The notes: generated by a model from the sequence alone, not told the origin. 34,800 nucleotides of DNA from Cellulomonas fimi (GCF_028527925.1 NZ_JAPESW010000037.1:1-34800); one strand, 5' to 3'. Shown: positions 16,946-25,902, numbered from the stretch's first letter. A program made the numbers and translations.

Positions 16946-19399
16946 TTGGCAGGCACGAACCGGCGCGCCGCGCCCGCACGGTCGCGGCGTGGCACGCGCA
17001 CCCGTCCGGCGTCCAGCGCCACAGCCGCCACCACGGGCGCCGCGGGCGTCGCGCCGCGCAAGCGCAAGTTCTTCGACTACCCGCGCTCGGGCTACACCGG
17101 CCTGCACCGCTGGCTGCCGTCGTGGCGCTTCGTGCTCGGCTCGTTCGTGACGCTCGTGTTCCTCATGCTCGGCGGCGCGGTCGCGGCGTACAACAGCGTG
17201 ACGATCCCGGACCCCAACGCCGACACCGCCGCCCAGACGACGACCGTCTACTTCGCCCCCGAGAGCGCCGACCAGCCGCACGGCGAGGTCATGGGCACGT
17301 TCGCCGTGCAGAAGCGCACGATCGTCGAGCTCGCGACGCTGCCTGAGTACGTCGGCAAGGCGGTCATCGCGGCCGAGGACAAGACGTTCGAGACCAATGC
17401 AGGCGTCGACCCCGTCGGCATGGCGCGCGCGTTCCTCAACAACGTGCGGGGCGGCAAGACGCAGGGTGGCTCGACGCTGACCCAGCAGTACGTCGAGCGC
17501 TACTACTTCTCGACGACGACCGACTACGTCGGCAAGGCGCGCGAGGCGCTGCTCGCGTTCAAGCTCGCGCGGACCGAGGACAAGAGCAAGATCCTCGAGC
17601 GCTACCTCAACACGATCTACTTCGGCCGTGACTCGTACGGCATCGAGGCGGCCGCGCAGTCGTACTTCGGCAAGAGCGCGAAGGACCTGAGCGTCTCCGA
17701 GGCCGCGGTGCTCGCGGGCATCATCCCGTCGCCGAACAACTGGGACCCGGCGGTCAGCCCCGAGAAGGCCGAGGCCCGCTGGAACTACGTGCTCGACAAC
17801 ATGGTCGAGATCGGGGCCCTGCCTGCGGCCGAGCGCGCGGCGCTCGTGTTCCCCTCCGACACGCTGATCCCCGAGCAGCCGTCGCAGTCGAAGATGGGCC
17901 CGAACGGCCTGCTCCTCCAGATGGTCAAGAAGGAGCTCGGCGGGGCGCCGCTGACGATGTCCGAGGACGACATCAACCGCGCCGGCATGAGCGTCGTGAC
18001 GACGATCCGCAAGCCGCTGCAGGACATGGCGGTCGCGACCGCCGAGCGGTTCCGCGCCGGCACGCTCGAGGGCCAGGACGGTGCGGCGCCCGGCGAGCGC
18101 ACGAAGTACTCCATCACGTCGATCGACCCGCAGACCGGCGGTGTCGTCGCGCTGTACGGCGGCCCGAACGACGACACCGACCAGCGCAACCACGCGACGT
18201 TCGAGAACGTCCAGGGTGGTTCGACGTTCAAGCCGTTCGCTCTCGTCGCCGGGCTCGAGAACGGCATCCCGCTGAAGAAGACGTACAACGGCCGCTCGGG
18301 GCAGAAGTTCCCCGAGTGGGACGGCGGCAACACGCCGGTCCGCAACTTCGACGGAGACAACTTCGGCACCATCGACCTGGTGAAGGCGACGGAGCTGTCG
18401 GTCAACACCGTCTACGCGCAGCTCAACATCGAGGTCGGGCCCGACAAGACGGCGGACGTGGCCGCCCGGGCGGGCGTGCCCGGGGTCAGCCCGCAGAACG
18501 TCTCGAACGTGCTCGGCACCGACGCGATCCACCCCATCGACCTCGCGCACGCGTACGCGACGTTCGCGAACCAGGGCGTGAAGTTCCCCGTCCACGTGGT
18601 CGCGACGGTCACGAACCCCGACGGCACCACCGCGTACACGGCGCCGAGCGAGGGGGAGCGGGTCTTCCAGGCCGACGTCATGGCGGACACGAGCTTCGCG
18701 ATGCAGCAGGTCGTGCAGAACGGCTCGGGCAAGACGTGGATCAAGCCGCTCGGGCGTCCGATCGCGGGCAAGACCGGGACGACGAACGACAACAAGGCGG
18801 CGTGGTTCGCCGGCTTCACGCCGAACATGGCGACGGTCGTGTCCATGTCGCAGAAGGCGCCGGACGGGACGTCGGACGAGTCGATCTCGCCCATCGGCAG
18901 CGTCAAGTACGTGACCGGGTCCACCTGGCCCGCGTTCATCTGGCAGGACTACATGAAGCAGGCGTTCTCGCTGCCGCAGTACGCCGACGTGCAGCAGTTC
19001 CCGCCGCGCGCGAACGTCGGCGGCAAGGCCAGCGCGACGCCCGTCCCGACGGAGACGGCGACCGAGGCGCCGACCGAGGAGCCCGCCGAGCCGCAGGTCG
19101 TCGACGTCCCGAACGTCGAGGGCAGGCTCGAGGCCGACGCCACGGCGACGCTCGACGCGCTCGGCCTCGTGGTCGTGGTCCAGAAGGAGTCCTCCGACAC
19201 CGTGACGACCGGCCGCGTCATCCGGGCCGACCCGCGTGGCGGGCAGGCGCCGGCCGGCAGCACCGTGACCATCGTCGTCTCGACGGGTCCGAAGCCGCAG
19301 CCGACCCAGCCGCCGCCGACCCAGCAGCCGACGCCGCAGCCGACGCAGCCCGCCAACGCGGGCGGCAACAACGGCGGCGGCGGAGGCAACGGCGGCTGA
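16946..19399 (+). CDS. class A penicillin-binding protein (transglycosylase/transpeptidase) with PASTA domain
   Basis: This 817-residue bifunctional peptidoglycan synthase sits in the membrane with its enzymes outside. A basic cytoplasmic N-terminus (1-65) precedes one membrane helix (about 68-92). The GT51 transglycosylase follows, with EDKTF (catalytic Glu144) and GGSTLTQQYVE. The transpeptidase has STFK (Ser426, Lys429), SVN (485-487) and KTGT (609-612). One PASTA domain (about 718-785), which binds peptidoglycan or muropeptides, starts at VVDVPNVEG. The C-terminus is a Pro/Gln/Thr then Gly/Asn tail. The start is TTG at 16946, with GGAAGG about eight bases upstream. It is monocistronic, upstream of the rpsF operon. 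This is PonA-like, a typical actinobacterial class A PBP. Confidence 0.96.
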   Translation: MAGTNRRAAPARSRRGTRTRPASSATAATTGAAGVAPRKRKFFDYPRSGYTGLHRWLPSWRFVLGSFVTLVFLMLGGAVAAYNSVTIPDPNADTAAQTTTVYFAPESADQPHGEVMGTFAVQKRTIVELATLPEYVGKAVIAAEDKTFETNAGVDPVGMARAFLNNVRGGKTQGGSTLTQQYVERYYFSTTTDYVGKAREALLAFKLARTEDKSKILERYLNTIYFGRDSYGIEAAAQSYFGKSAKDLSVSEAAVLAGIIPSPNNWDPAVSPEKAEARWNYVLDNMVEIGALPAAERAALVFPSDTLIPEQPSQSKMGPNGLLLQMVKKELGGAPLTMSEDDINRAGMSVVTTIRKPLQDMAVATAERFRAGTLEGQDGAAPGERTKYSITSIDPQTGGVVALYGGPNDDTDQRNHATFENVQGGSTFKPFALVAGLENGIPLKKTYNGRSGQKFPEWDGGNTPVRNFDGDNFGTIDLVKATELSVNTVYAQLNIEVGPDKTADVAARAGVPGVSPQNVSNVLGTDAIHPIDLAHAYATFANQGVKFPVHVVATVTNPDGTTAYTAPSEGERVFQADVMADTSFAMQQVVQNGSGKTWIKPLGRPIAGKTGTTNDNKAAWFAGFTPNMATVVSMSQKAPDGTSDESISPIGSVKYVTGSTWPAFIWQDYMKQAFSLPQYADVQQFPPRANVGGKASATPVPTETATEAPTEEPAEPQVVDVPNVEGRLEADATATLDALGLVVVVQKESSDTVTTGRVIRADPRGGQAPAGSTVTIVVSTGPKPQPTQPPPTQQPTPQPTQPANAGGNNGGGGGNGG

Positions 19400-19593
19400 C
19401 GCCGCCCCGCACGTCCGGGCCCGCCGGCCCGTCGTCGACCCGCGATTTCGGCGGTCGGCGGCGGGCCGGTAGGCTTGGCCCTTGCTGTGCCTGTGCCCGG
19501 CGGCCGCCGATCGGCCCGACGAGCACGCGCAGCGACGCACAGAACCCTCCTGTCACGGAACGACCGTGACCGCCGAGACCAGAGGAGGTGGGT

Positions 19594-19887
19594 ATGAGCC
19601 TGCGTCAGTACGAGATCATGATCATCCTCGACCCCGAGATCGAGGAGCGCACCGTCGCCCCGTCGCTCGACAAGTACCTGTCGGTCGTCAAGACCGACGG
19701 TGGCACCGTCGACAAGGTGGACATCTGGGGCCGTCGTCGCCTCGCGTACGACATCAAGAAGAAGTCCGAGGGCATCTACGCCGTCGTCGACTTCACCGCG
19801 GAGCCCGCGACCGCCAAGGAGCTCGACCGTCAGCTCGGCCTCAACGAGGTCGTCCTGCGGACGAAGGTGCTGCGCGCCGACGCGTGA
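19594..19887 (+). CDS. rpsF: 30S ribosomal protein S6
   Basis: The 97-residue protein starts at ATG 19594 with AGGAGGTG just upstream (19583-19590). S6 motifs are clear: [16 protein letters not shown] at the N-terminus and [18 protein letters not shown] in the centre. It binds S18 on the small-subunit platform. It heads the rpsF-ssb-rpsR-rplI operon; the 194-bp leader after the PBP gene holds a TAGGCT hexamer at about 19471 that may be the -10. No S6/S18 autoregulatory RNA could be confirmed by eye. Confidence 0.98.
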   Translation: MSLRQYEIMIILDPEIEERTVAPSLDKYLSVVKTDGGTVDKVDIWGRRRLAYDIKKKSEGIYAVVDFTAEPATAKELDRQLGLNEVVLRTKVLRADA

Positions 19888-19970
19888 GTGTCGGTCGCCG
19901 CGCGTACCGTGCGGAACCGACGTGCGGTCCCCGGACCGTTTCCGACTGATCGAACGAGCGAGGAGCTGGC

Positions 19971-20498
19971 ATGGCTGGTGAGACCACCATCACGGTGATC
20001 GGGAACCTCACGGGGGACCCCGAGCTCCGCTTCACCCCGTCGGGTGCCGCGGTGGCGAACTTCACCGTCGCGTCGACGCCGCGCACGTTCGACCGCCAGA
20101 GCAACGAGTGGAAGGACGGCGACACGCTGTTCCTGCGCTGCTCGATCTGGCGGGAGGCGGCCGAGTCGGTCGCCGAGTCGCTCACCAAGGGCACCCGCGT
20201 CATCGTCACCGGCCGGCTCGTGCAGCGCTCCTACGAGACCCGTGAGGGCGAGAAGCGCACCGTGTACGAGCTGCAGGTCGACGAGGTCGGCCCCTCGCTC
20301 CGCTACGCCACGGCCAAGGTCACCCGGACCCAGCGTTCGGGTGGAGGCGGCTTCAGCGGTGGCGGCGGCGGTGGCGGCGGCTACTCCGGTGGCGGCGGTG
20401 GCTACGGCGGCGGTGGCGGCGGCCAGCAGGACGACCCGTGGGCGACGCCCGCGGGTGGTTCCGGTGGCGGCGGCTACTCCGACGAGCCCCCGTTCTGA
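19971..20498 (+). CDS. ssb: single-stranded DNA-binding protein
   Basis: The 175-residue protein has an OB-fold in residues 1-115 ([49 protein letters not shown]), a very Gly-rich linker (about 122-165, mostly GGG with Tyr and Ser) and the acidic C-terminal tip DEPPF that recruits replication partners. ATG 19971 has GAGGAG about eight bases upstream. It lies within the ribosomal operon, the usual place, so DNA replication and ribosome supply are cotranscribed. The Gly-rich linker is normal for actinobacterial SSB. Confidence 0.98.
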   Translation: MAGETTITVIGNLTGDPELRFTPSGAAVANFTVASTPRTFDRQSNEWKDGDTLFLRCSIWREAAESVAESLTKGTRVIVTGRLVQRSYETREGEKRTVYELQVDEVGPSLRYATAKVTRTQRSGGGGFSGGGGGGGGYSGGGGGYGGGGGGQQDDPWATPAGGSGGGGYSDEPPF

Positions 20499-20529
20499 CC
20501 GGCGGGTCCCCAACCCCCAGACATCCCAT

Positions 20530-20553
20530 CCCCGGGTCCGGCAAAGCCCGGGG
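20530..20553 (+). other. hairpin in the ssb-rpsR gap
   Basis: CCCCGGG (20530-20536) and CCCGGGG (20547-20553) are perfect inverted repeats with a 10-base loop, 22 bases before rpsR and clear of its ribosome binding site (AAGGAG). There is no T-run, so it may be a partial attenuator, a processing site or a regulatory hairpin. Confidence 0.5.
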
Positions 20554-20575
20554 CTCCGAACGAAGGAGCACCACG

Positions 20576-20812
20576 ATGGCCAAGGCCGTTGTTCGCAAGC
20601 CCAAGAAGAAGCAGAACCCCCTCAAGGCCGCCAAGATCGAGACGGTCGACTACAAGGACACCGCCCTGCTGCGGAAGTTCATCTCCGACCGCGGGAAGAT
20701 CCGCGCGCGTCGCGTGACGGGTGTGTCCGTGCAGGAGCAGCGCGCGATCGCGCGTGCCGTCAAGAACGCCCGCGAGATGGCTCTGCTGCCGTACTCGTCG
20801 TCGGCCCGCTGA
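20576..20812 (+). CDS. rpsR: 30S ribosomal protein S18
   Basis: This 78-residue basic protein starts at ATG 20576 with GAAGGAG upstream. [24 protein letters not shown] and [21 protein letters not shown] are the S18 signature, including the RNA-binding helices. There is no N-terminal CxxC zinc motif, so it is the zinc-independent-looking form ([16 protein letters not shown]). In organisms with a zinc-binding S18, such C-minus copies are induced by zinc starvation, but here it is in the main operon and likely the housekeeping copy. Confidence 0.97.
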   Translation: MAKAVVRKPKKKQNPLKAAKIETVDYKDTALLRKFISDRGKIRARRVTGVSVQEQRAIARAVKNAREMALLPYSSSAR

Positions 20813-20827
20813 GAAAGGAGACCTGAC

Positions 20828-21277
20828 ATGGCGAAGATCATCCTGACCCACGAGGTCACCGGTCTCGGTGCCCCCGGCGACGTCGTCGAGGTGAAGGACG
20901 GGTACGCCCGCAACTACCTCATCCCGCGCAGCCTGGCCACGCCGTGGACCAAGGGTGCCGAGAAGGACGTCACCGCGATCCGCAAGGCCCGCAAGGCCCG
21001 TGAGATCGCGACGCTCGACGACGCGAAGGCCGTCCGTGACTCGCTCGAGTCCAAGGCCGTCGTCATCACCGCCAAGGCGGGCGACTCGGGTCGCCTGTTC
21101 GGTGCCGTCACGACCGCCGAGATCGCCGACGCGGTCAAGGCGTCGGGCGCCCCGGCGATCGACAAGCGCAAGGTCGAGATCGGCCAGCCGATCAAGGCCC
21201 TGGGCGAGTACAAGGTGTCCGTCCGCCTGCACGCGGACGTCGCCGCGAAGGTGACCGTCAAGGTCGTCGCCGGCTGA
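20828..21277 (+). CDS. rplI: 50S ribosomal protein L9
   Basis: The 149-residue protein starts at ATG 20828 with AAAGGAG ten bases upstream. The N-terminal L9 domain ([31 protein letters not shown]) is followed by the long connecting helix and a C-terminal domain ([26 protein letters not shown]). It is the last gene of the rpsF operon, with a strong hairpin after the stop. Confidence 0.98.
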   Translation: MAKIILTHEVTGLGAPGDVVEVKDGYARNYLIPRSLATPWTKGAEKDVTAIRKARKAREIATLDDAKAVRDSLESKAVVITAKAGDSGRLFGAVTTAEIADAVKASGAPAIDKRKVEIGQPIKALGEYKVSVRLHADVAAKVTVKVVAG

Positions 21278-21292
21278 CACCCGCGCACCGCA

Positions 21293-21333
21293 GGGAAGGC
21301 CCCCGGAACCGACTCGGTCCCGGGGGCCTTCCC
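21293..21333 (+). terminator. rpsF operon terminator
   Basis: Perfect 14-base arms GGGAAGGCCCCCGG (21293-21306) and CCGGGGGCCTTCCC (21320-21333) flank a 13-base loop that can itself pair (ACCGA/TCGGT). It starts 16 bases after the rplI stop. It is the strongest hairpin in the window. Confidence 0.88.
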
Positions 21334-21523
21334 TGTTCGCCGGGCCTTCGTCGTGCTCGGACCCGTCGTCCCGCCCCGCCGACCTGACGAGCACCCGCCC
21401 GCGGGCGGCGTGCGCGGCGTGCGTCCCGCCGGGTCTCGCGTGCGGCAGGATGGCGCGGCGCCTGACGGCGGGGGACCTCCGCAGATCGTTCCCGGGCGGC
21501 CACCGGCGCTGGAGGAGGAGATC

Positions 21524-21568
21524 GTGGTCGACCACCGCGTGGCACCGTCGACCGGGCGTGCCGCATGA
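21524..21568 (+). CDS. possible 14-codon leader peptide
   Basis: GTG at 21524 has GGAGGAGGAG three bases upstream and opens a 14-codon frame whose stop overlaps the ATG of the next gene (ATGA at 21565-21568). The downstream ATG has no ribosome binding site of its own, so its translation may depend on this leader. It could equally be a chance reading; the sequence of the peptide is not conserved to my knowledge. Confidence 0.35.
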   Translation: MVDHRVAPSTGRAA

Positions 21569-22125
21569 GCGAGGCGGAGGCATCGTCGGCATCACGGCAG
21601 CGATGGGCGGGCGCTGTCGTCCTCGGCTGGATCGTCGTGGCGGTCGTGCAGGTGGGCGCGGCGTACGCGTGGCTGTCGGGTGCGGCTCTGTGCCGGCCGT
21701 CCGGGACGTCCGTGGCGACGACCGGTGCGATCGCGCTCGTCCTCGTGCCGGTCGCCGTGCTGCTCGCCGCGGCGTGGGGTGCGCTCCGCGCGCGGAGCGC
21801 GTGGACGGCAGGCTGGTCGGCGCGCCTCGTCACGCTCGCGTTCCTCGGCCTCGTGGTGCTGGTCCTCATGAGCGCGTGGCAGCTGCTCTCGCTGCCCGCG
21901 GGGCCGGCGGGAGACCTCCAGCGGCTGGCGCTCGCCGTCACGTCGGCGTGGTGCGCGGCACCCGTGGTCGCGGTGCTCGTCACCGTGGCGGTCGTGCGTC
22001 GGCACCCGGCGGGGAGCGGTGACGTCCGCCGCGACGCGCGCCGGGCGGCTCTCGCGGCGGGCGCGGTGTACGGCTGCGCGGCGCTCCCCGCGCTGCTGCC
22101 GTGGGGCTGCGTCGTCGCGGCCTGA
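21565..22125 (+). CDS. hypothetical four-helix membrane protein
   Basis: This 186-residue protein has about four hydrophobic segments (15-38, 50-73, 88-108, 125-145) and a last partly hydrophobic stretch at about 165-186. I recognise no motif or family. Codon choice is typical of the genome, so I think it is real. It stands alone between the rplI terminator and the duplicated clpP promoter. The start is uncertain: ATG 21565 lacks a clear ribosome binding site, but sits at the end of the possible leader peptide. Confidence 0.65.
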   Translation: MSEAEASSASRQRWAGAVVLGWIVVAVVQVGAAYAWLSGAALCRPSGTSVATTGAIALVLVPVAVLLAAAWGALRARSAWTAGWSARLVTLAFLGLVVLVLMSAWQLLSLPAGPAGDLQRLALAVTSAWCAAPVVAVLVTVAVVRRHPAGSGDVRRDARRAALAAGAVYGCAALPALLPWGCVVAA

Positions 22126-22156
22126 CGATCGAGGCCCGGGCGCCCGGCGCGTCGTC

Positions 22157-22188
22157 GTCTGCCGTGCGCGGATCCGCCGACGGCAGAC
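22157..22188. promoter_or_regulatory. 32-bp near-palindrome, candidate ClgR/PopR-type site (copy A)
   Basis: Outer arms GTCTGCC and GGCAGAC enclose a central GCGGATCCGC; 28 of 32 positions are symmetric. The same element occurs at 25160-25191 in front of clpP, and a shorter related element lies before the regulator at 27244. It sits 70 bp before the truncated clpP frame. Confidence 0.6.
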
Positions 22189-22387
22189 CGCGAGCGGTCG
22201 ACGGCCGGCGCGGTGGCAGCGTCGACGGCATCGACCCGTCGCCTCGAGGAGGACCCCGATGACCGTCACCGCCCGCACCACCGCACCACCGGCCGCACGG
22301 CCGTTCGACGACGACCTCGCACCCCGGCTGCTGCACCAGCGCATCGTCGTGCTGGGGCAGGAGGTCGACGACGCCGTAGCGAACCGT
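22157..22387 (+). repeat. direct repeat copy A: clpP promoter and 5' end (truncated copy)
   Basis: This 231-bp stretch matches 25160-25407, the promoter and first about 140 coding bases of the downstream clpP. The last about 104 bases differ at only around five positions; the promoter part is less similar and has small indels. Similarity stops abruptly at about 22388. It flanks, with copy B, the carboxylate-amine ligase and M20 genes. Confidence 0.85.
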
Positions 22388-22435
22388 GGGCGTGCGCGTC
22401 GCTGCAGGTGGCTGAGGGTGTGTGCCGAGCGGTGA
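22259..22435 (+). pseudogene. truncated clpP (N-terminal fragment)
   Basis: ATG at 22259, with GAGGAGGA upstream, opens 58 codons. The first 42 residues match the N-terminus of the clpP at 25267 ([31 protein letters not shown] are nearly identical). The frame then runs into unrelated residues (GRARRCRWLRVCAER) and stops. It lacks the Ser-His-Asp catalytic residues, so it cannot be a protease. The ribosome binding site, start and operator-like palindrome are intact, so the peptide may be made. It may be harmless debris of the duplication that inserted or copied the next two genes. Confidence 0.8.
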
Positions 22436-22541
22436 GACGACGGCGAGCGAGGTTGCACCGGGCATGTGACGCTGGTGGTCCGCTGGACGACCGGCGTCGG
22501 ACCGACGGCGCCCCCTCCCAGCATCTGCGAGGCAGGCACCG

Positions 22542-23705
22542 ATGACGCTCGCCCCCCTCCAGCCGGCCGCGGCCGTGCCGGCGCCGTCCGCCCGGACGGG
22601 GCTCCGCTCCGTCGGCGTCGAGGAGGAGCTGCTCCTCGTCGACCCGTGCGCCGGCCGCACCGTCCCGGCGGCTGCGTCCGCGATCGGCTGGACCGCCCCT
22701 GCCGCTCCGACGGCACCGCGCGCCGTCGCCGTGCCGCTCGACACCGAGCTCCAGCAGGAGCAGATCGAGACCGCGACACCGCCCCGCACGGACCTGACGG
22801 ACCTCGCCGCCGACGTGCGCGCGCTGCGGCGCGCCGCGGACGACGCCGCCCGGTCCGTCGGAGCCCGCGTCGCCGCGCTCGCCACGTTCCCGTTGCGCGT
22901 CGCGCCGGTCCTCACCCCGACGCCCCGCTACCGTGCCATCCGCGACCAGATGGGTCTGACGTGCGCCGAGCAGCTGACGTGCGGGTGCCACGTGCACGTG
23001 GCCGTGACGTCCGACGAGGAGGGTGTCGCGGTGCTCGACCGCATCCGCCCGTGGCTGCCCGTCCTCACGGCCGTCGCGACGAACTCGCCGTTCTGGCAGG
23101 GGTCGGACACCGGGTACGCGGGCTACCGGACGCAGGCGTGGAGCCGGTGGCCCGGGACCGGGCCCGCCGAGCCGTTCGGGTCCGCAGCGGCGTACCACGC
23201 GGTGGTCGACGAGCTGATGCGCACCGGCACGCTGCTGGACGAGGGGATGGTCTACTTCGACGCGCGGCTGTCCCGGCGGTACCCGACGGTCGAGGTGCGG
23301 GTGGCTGACGTGTGCCTCGACGCGGACGACACCGTGCTGGTGGCGGCGCTCGCGCGCGGGCTGGTCGACACCGCCGCCGAGCGGTGGCGGGCCGGTGAGC
23401 CGGTGCCGTCCGACCCGACGAGCGTGCTGCGCATGGCGTCGTGGCGCGCGAGCCGTTCGGGCACCGCCGGGCTGCTCGTCCACCCGCGCACCCACCAGCC
23501 GGCCCCCGCGGCCGAGGTCGTCGCCTGCCTGCTCGACGACGTGCGTCCTGCGCTCGACGCGTCCGGTGACCTGGCCCTCGTCGAGGCGGGTCTGGAGCGC
23601 GTGCTGCGACGCGGGACGGGGGCGCAGCGGCAGCGGGCCGTCGCCGCCGCGACCGGGCGCCTCGAGGACGTCGTCGCCGACGCGGTCGACCGGACCGCCG
23701 CGTGA
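22542..23705 (+). CDS. carboxylate-amine ligase, glutamate-cysteine ligase family 2 (YbdK-like)
   Basis: This 387-residue ATP-dependent ligase joins a carboxylate to an amine, forming gamma-glutamyl or similar amide bonds. GCS2 signatures are visible: VGVEEELLLVD (24-34), ELQQEQIETATPP, the CGCHVHV metal-site motif (about 148-154), FWQGSDTGYAGYR and PTVEVRVADVC. The size fits. It starts at ATG 22542 with AGGCAGG upstream. Its stop overlaps the next gene (GTGA), so the pair is coupled. The substrate is not known; in this family it may be glutamate with cysteine, or an unidentified pair. Coupling to an M20 peptidase suggests that one makes and the other cleaves a gamma-amide or dipeptide. The pair lies between the two copies of the clpP promoter. 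Confidence 0.92.
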   Translation: MTLAPLQPAAAVPAPSARTGLRSVGVEEELLLVDPCAGRTVPAAASAIGWTAPAAPTAPRAVAVPLDTELQQEQIETATPPRTDLTDLAADVRALRRAADDAARSVGARVAALATFPLRVAPVLTPTPRYRAIRDQMGLTCAEQLTCGCHVHVAVTSDEEGVAVLDRIRPWLPVLTAVATNSPFWQGSDTGYAGYRTQAWSRWPGTGPAEPFGSAAAYHAVVDELMRTGTLLDEGMVYFDARLSRRYPTVEVRVADVCLDADDTVLVAALARGLVDTAAERWRAGEPVPSDPTSVLRMASWRASRSGTAGLLVHPRTHQPAPAAEVVACLLDDVRPALDASGDLALVEAGLERVLRRGTGAQRQRAVAAATGRLEDVVADAVDRTAA

Positions 23706-25116
23706 CCGAGGTCCATGCGGACGCGGTGCACGACTGGACGTCGGAGCACCTCGACGACCTCGTCCAGCACCTCATCGGGTGGGTGCGGCTGCGGTCGGTC
23801 GCGGGGCTGCCGGAGCACCAGCCGGACCTGCAGCGCTCGGCGAACTGGCTCGCCGGCGTCCTGCGCGAGACGGGGTTCCCGCGCGCGGAGATCTGGGAGG
23901 TCGAGGGCGGGGCGCCCGCGGTGTACGCGGAGTGGTGCGAGGCCCCCGGAGCGCCGACGGTGCTCGTCTACAGCCACCACGACGTGCGCGCCGCGAAGGA
24001 CGACCTGTGGGGGCAGGTGCCGCCGTTCGAGCCCGCGATCCGGGACGGGCGCGTCTGGGGGCGTGGCACGTCGGACGCCAGGGCCAGGTGCTCTGCCACG
24101 TCTGGGGTGTGCGCGCGCACCTCGCGGCGACGGGTCGGACCGCCCCGGCGGTCAACCTCAAGGTGCTGGTCGAGGGTGAGGAGGAGGCGCTCTCGTCGTA
24201 CCTCGCCGACCTGCTGGACGCGCACCCCGAGGCGACCGACGCCGACCTCGTGATGGTGTCCGACACCCTGCTGTGGCGCGCCGACACGCCCGCGGTGTGC
24301 GTCGGCCTGCGGGGGTCGCTCAACGCGTCGCTCACCGTCGTCGGGCCGGGCCGCGACATCCACAGCGGCGCGGTCTCCGGCGTCGCGCCCAACCCGGTCC
24401 TCGAGCTCGCGCGACTGCTCGGGCGGCTGCACGACGACGACGGCCGCGTCGCGATCCCCGGGTTCTACGACGACGTGCGCGAGCCCGACGACGACGAGCG
24501 GGCGGCGATCACGGCGCTCCCGTGGAGCGACGACCACTGGGTGCACCGGGTCGACGCGGGCGCCGTGGGCGGCGAGGCCGGGTGGTCGCCGCTCGAACGT
24601 CTGTGGCTCCGGCCGGCCGTCGAGGTGCTCGCGGTCGTGGCGGGCGACGCCGTCGGACCGTCGCGCGGTGCCATCCCGTCGCAGGCCGAGGCCGAGATCA
24701 GCGTGCGGACCGTGCCGGGGCAGACGGTCGTCACCGTCGCCGAGCAGCTGCGGACCTGGGTCGAGGCGAACCTCAGCGACCGGGTCGAGCACACGCTCGA
24801 GATCCCGATGGAGACCACGCAGGAGGCCTACCGCACGCCGCCGGACCTGCCGGCGCTCACCGCGCTGCGCGAGGCGATGGGCGACGGGTTCGACGCCGAG
24901 ATCGGGCAGATGCGGAACGCGGGTGGGTCGCCCGCGTCACTGCTTCATGACGTCACGGGTGCGCCTGTGGTGTTCTTCGGGACCGGGCTGCCCGAGGACC
25001 ACTGGCACGACTCCGACGAGAGCGTGCGGGTCGACCTGCTGCACGCCGGCGTCGCGACGCTCGCGTGCTACTGGTCGCGGCTCGCGGACCTGCCGGACGG
25101 TCGCGGCGAGGGCTGA
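23702..25116 (+). pseudogene. M20 family metallopeptidase (dipeptidase), frameshifted
   Basis: The gene starts at GTG 23702, overlapping the ligase stop. The first frame runs through VLVYSHHDVRAAKDDLWGQVPPFEPA and GRVWGRGTSDA. At about 24080-24086 one base, most simply a G in AGGGCC, is missing; the frame then continues GQVLCHVWGVRAHLAATG. The second frame carries [41 protein letters not shown] and a [17 protein letters not shown] site, then stops at 25116. With the base restored it would be 471 residues, normal for M20 dipeptidases. Both frames are otherwise clean. The metal-site His/Asp and the Glu of VEGEEE remain. As read, the product is truncated after 130-180 residues; it could be an assembly error. 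Confidence 0.88.
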
Positions 25117-25159
25117 CGCGGCGGTCCCGGCGATGGGCCGGCGCGGCGGCGCGTGCGCC

Positions 25160-25191
25160 GTCTGCCCTGCGCGGATCCGCCCACGGCAGAC
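25160..25191. promoter_or_regulatory. 32-bp near-palindrome in the clpP promoter, candidate ClgR/PopR-type site (copy B)
   Basis: GTCTGCC (25160-25166) and GGCAGAC (25185-25191) flank central GCGGATCCGC; 28 of 32 positions are symmetric. It lies 75 bp before the clpP start. Its first 16 bases (GTCTGCCCTGCGCGGA) differ at one position from 27244-27259 in front of the regulator gene, which suggests a shared regulator. Confidence 0.65.
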
Positions 25192-25407
25192 CGGGGACGG
25201 GCGGCGGCCGGCGCGGTGGCAGCGTCGACGGCATCGACCCGATCGACCCGTCCGAGGAGGACCGCCGTGCCCGACACCGTCCGCACCATCGCCCGCACCA
25301 GCGCACCACCGGCCGCACGACCGTTCGACGACGACCTCGCGACGCGGCTGCTGCACCAGCGCATCGTCGTGCTGGGGCAGGAGGTCGACGACGCCGTCGC
25401 GAACCGC
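25160..25407 (+). repeat. direct repeat copy B: clpP promoter and 5' end
   Basis: This is the intact copy of the stretch repeated at 22157-22387. It is 17 bases longer than copy A, five in the leader and twelve in the coding start (four extra codons in the N-terminal tail). Confidence 0.85.
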
Positions 25408-25902
25408 GTCTGCGCGCAGCTCCTGCTGCTGTCCGCGGAGGACCCGCGCCGCGACATCGCGCTCTACATCAACTCGCCCGGCGGCTCGGTCAGCGCCGCG
25501 CTCGCGATGTACGACACCATGCGGCTCATCCCGAACGACGTCGCGACCCTCGCGATGGGGCTCGCGGCGTCGGCCGCGCAGTTCCTGCTGAGCGCCGGCA
25601 CGCCGGGCAAGCGGTTCGCGCTGCGGCACGCGCGCGTCCTCATGCACCAGCCGTCCGGCGGGATCGGGGGGACCGCCGTCGACATCGCGATCCAGGCGCA
25701 GAACATGGCCCACGTGAAGCGCACCATGCAGGGCCTCATCGCCGAGCACACCGGCCAGAGCGTCGAGACGATCGAGCGCGACTCCGACCGGGACCGCTGG
25801 TTCACCGCGGCCGAGGCGCTCGAGTACGGGTTCGTCGACAAGGTCGTCGAGCACCTCGACGACGTCCGCCCCGACGGCGCGCTGCGGAAGGCGGGGCTCT
25901 GA
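25267..25902 (+). CDS. clpP: ATP-dependent Clp protease proteolytic subunit (first of pair)
   Basis: The 211-residue subunit forms, with a partner, the barrel that degrades unfolded or tagged proteins fed by a Clp ATPase. The catalytic triad is Ser102 ([11 protein letters not shown]), His127 ([10 protein letters not shown]) and probably Asp176 (ERDSDRDRW). The N-terminus has about 20 residues of Thr/Ala/Pro propeptide-like sequence. GTG 25267 has GAGGAGGA five bases upstream. It is followed at once by a second clpP (one-base overlap), as in actinobacterial clpP pairs. No clpX or tig is adjacent, so this is more likely an accessory pair (clpP3/clpP4-like) than the housekeeping clpP1-clpP2; the symbol clpP is family level only. 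Confidence 0.95.
   Translation: MPDTVRTIARTSAPPAARPFDDDLATRLLHQRIVVLGQEVDDAVANRVCAQLLLLSAEDPRRDIALYINSPGGSVSAALAMYDTMRLIPNDVATLAMGLAASAAQFLLSAGTPGKRFALRHARVLMHQPSGGIGGTAVDIAIQAQNMAHVKRTMQGLIAEHTGQSVETIERDSDRDRWFTAAEALEYGFVDKVVEHLDDVRPDGALRKAGL

Noticed and set aside
16526..19540. 1004-codon minus-strand frame over the PBP gene
   Set aside because: It is antisense to a complete PBP with all catalytic motifs and has no recognisable domain of its own.
19400..19593. S6/S18 autoregulatory RNA leader of rpsF
   Set aside because: I could not trace the required paired elements by eye; a covariance-model search is needed.
22390..22541. Insertion sequence or transposon between the duplicated clpP end and the ligase
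   Set aside because: No transposase, terminal inverted repeats or target duplication could be seen.
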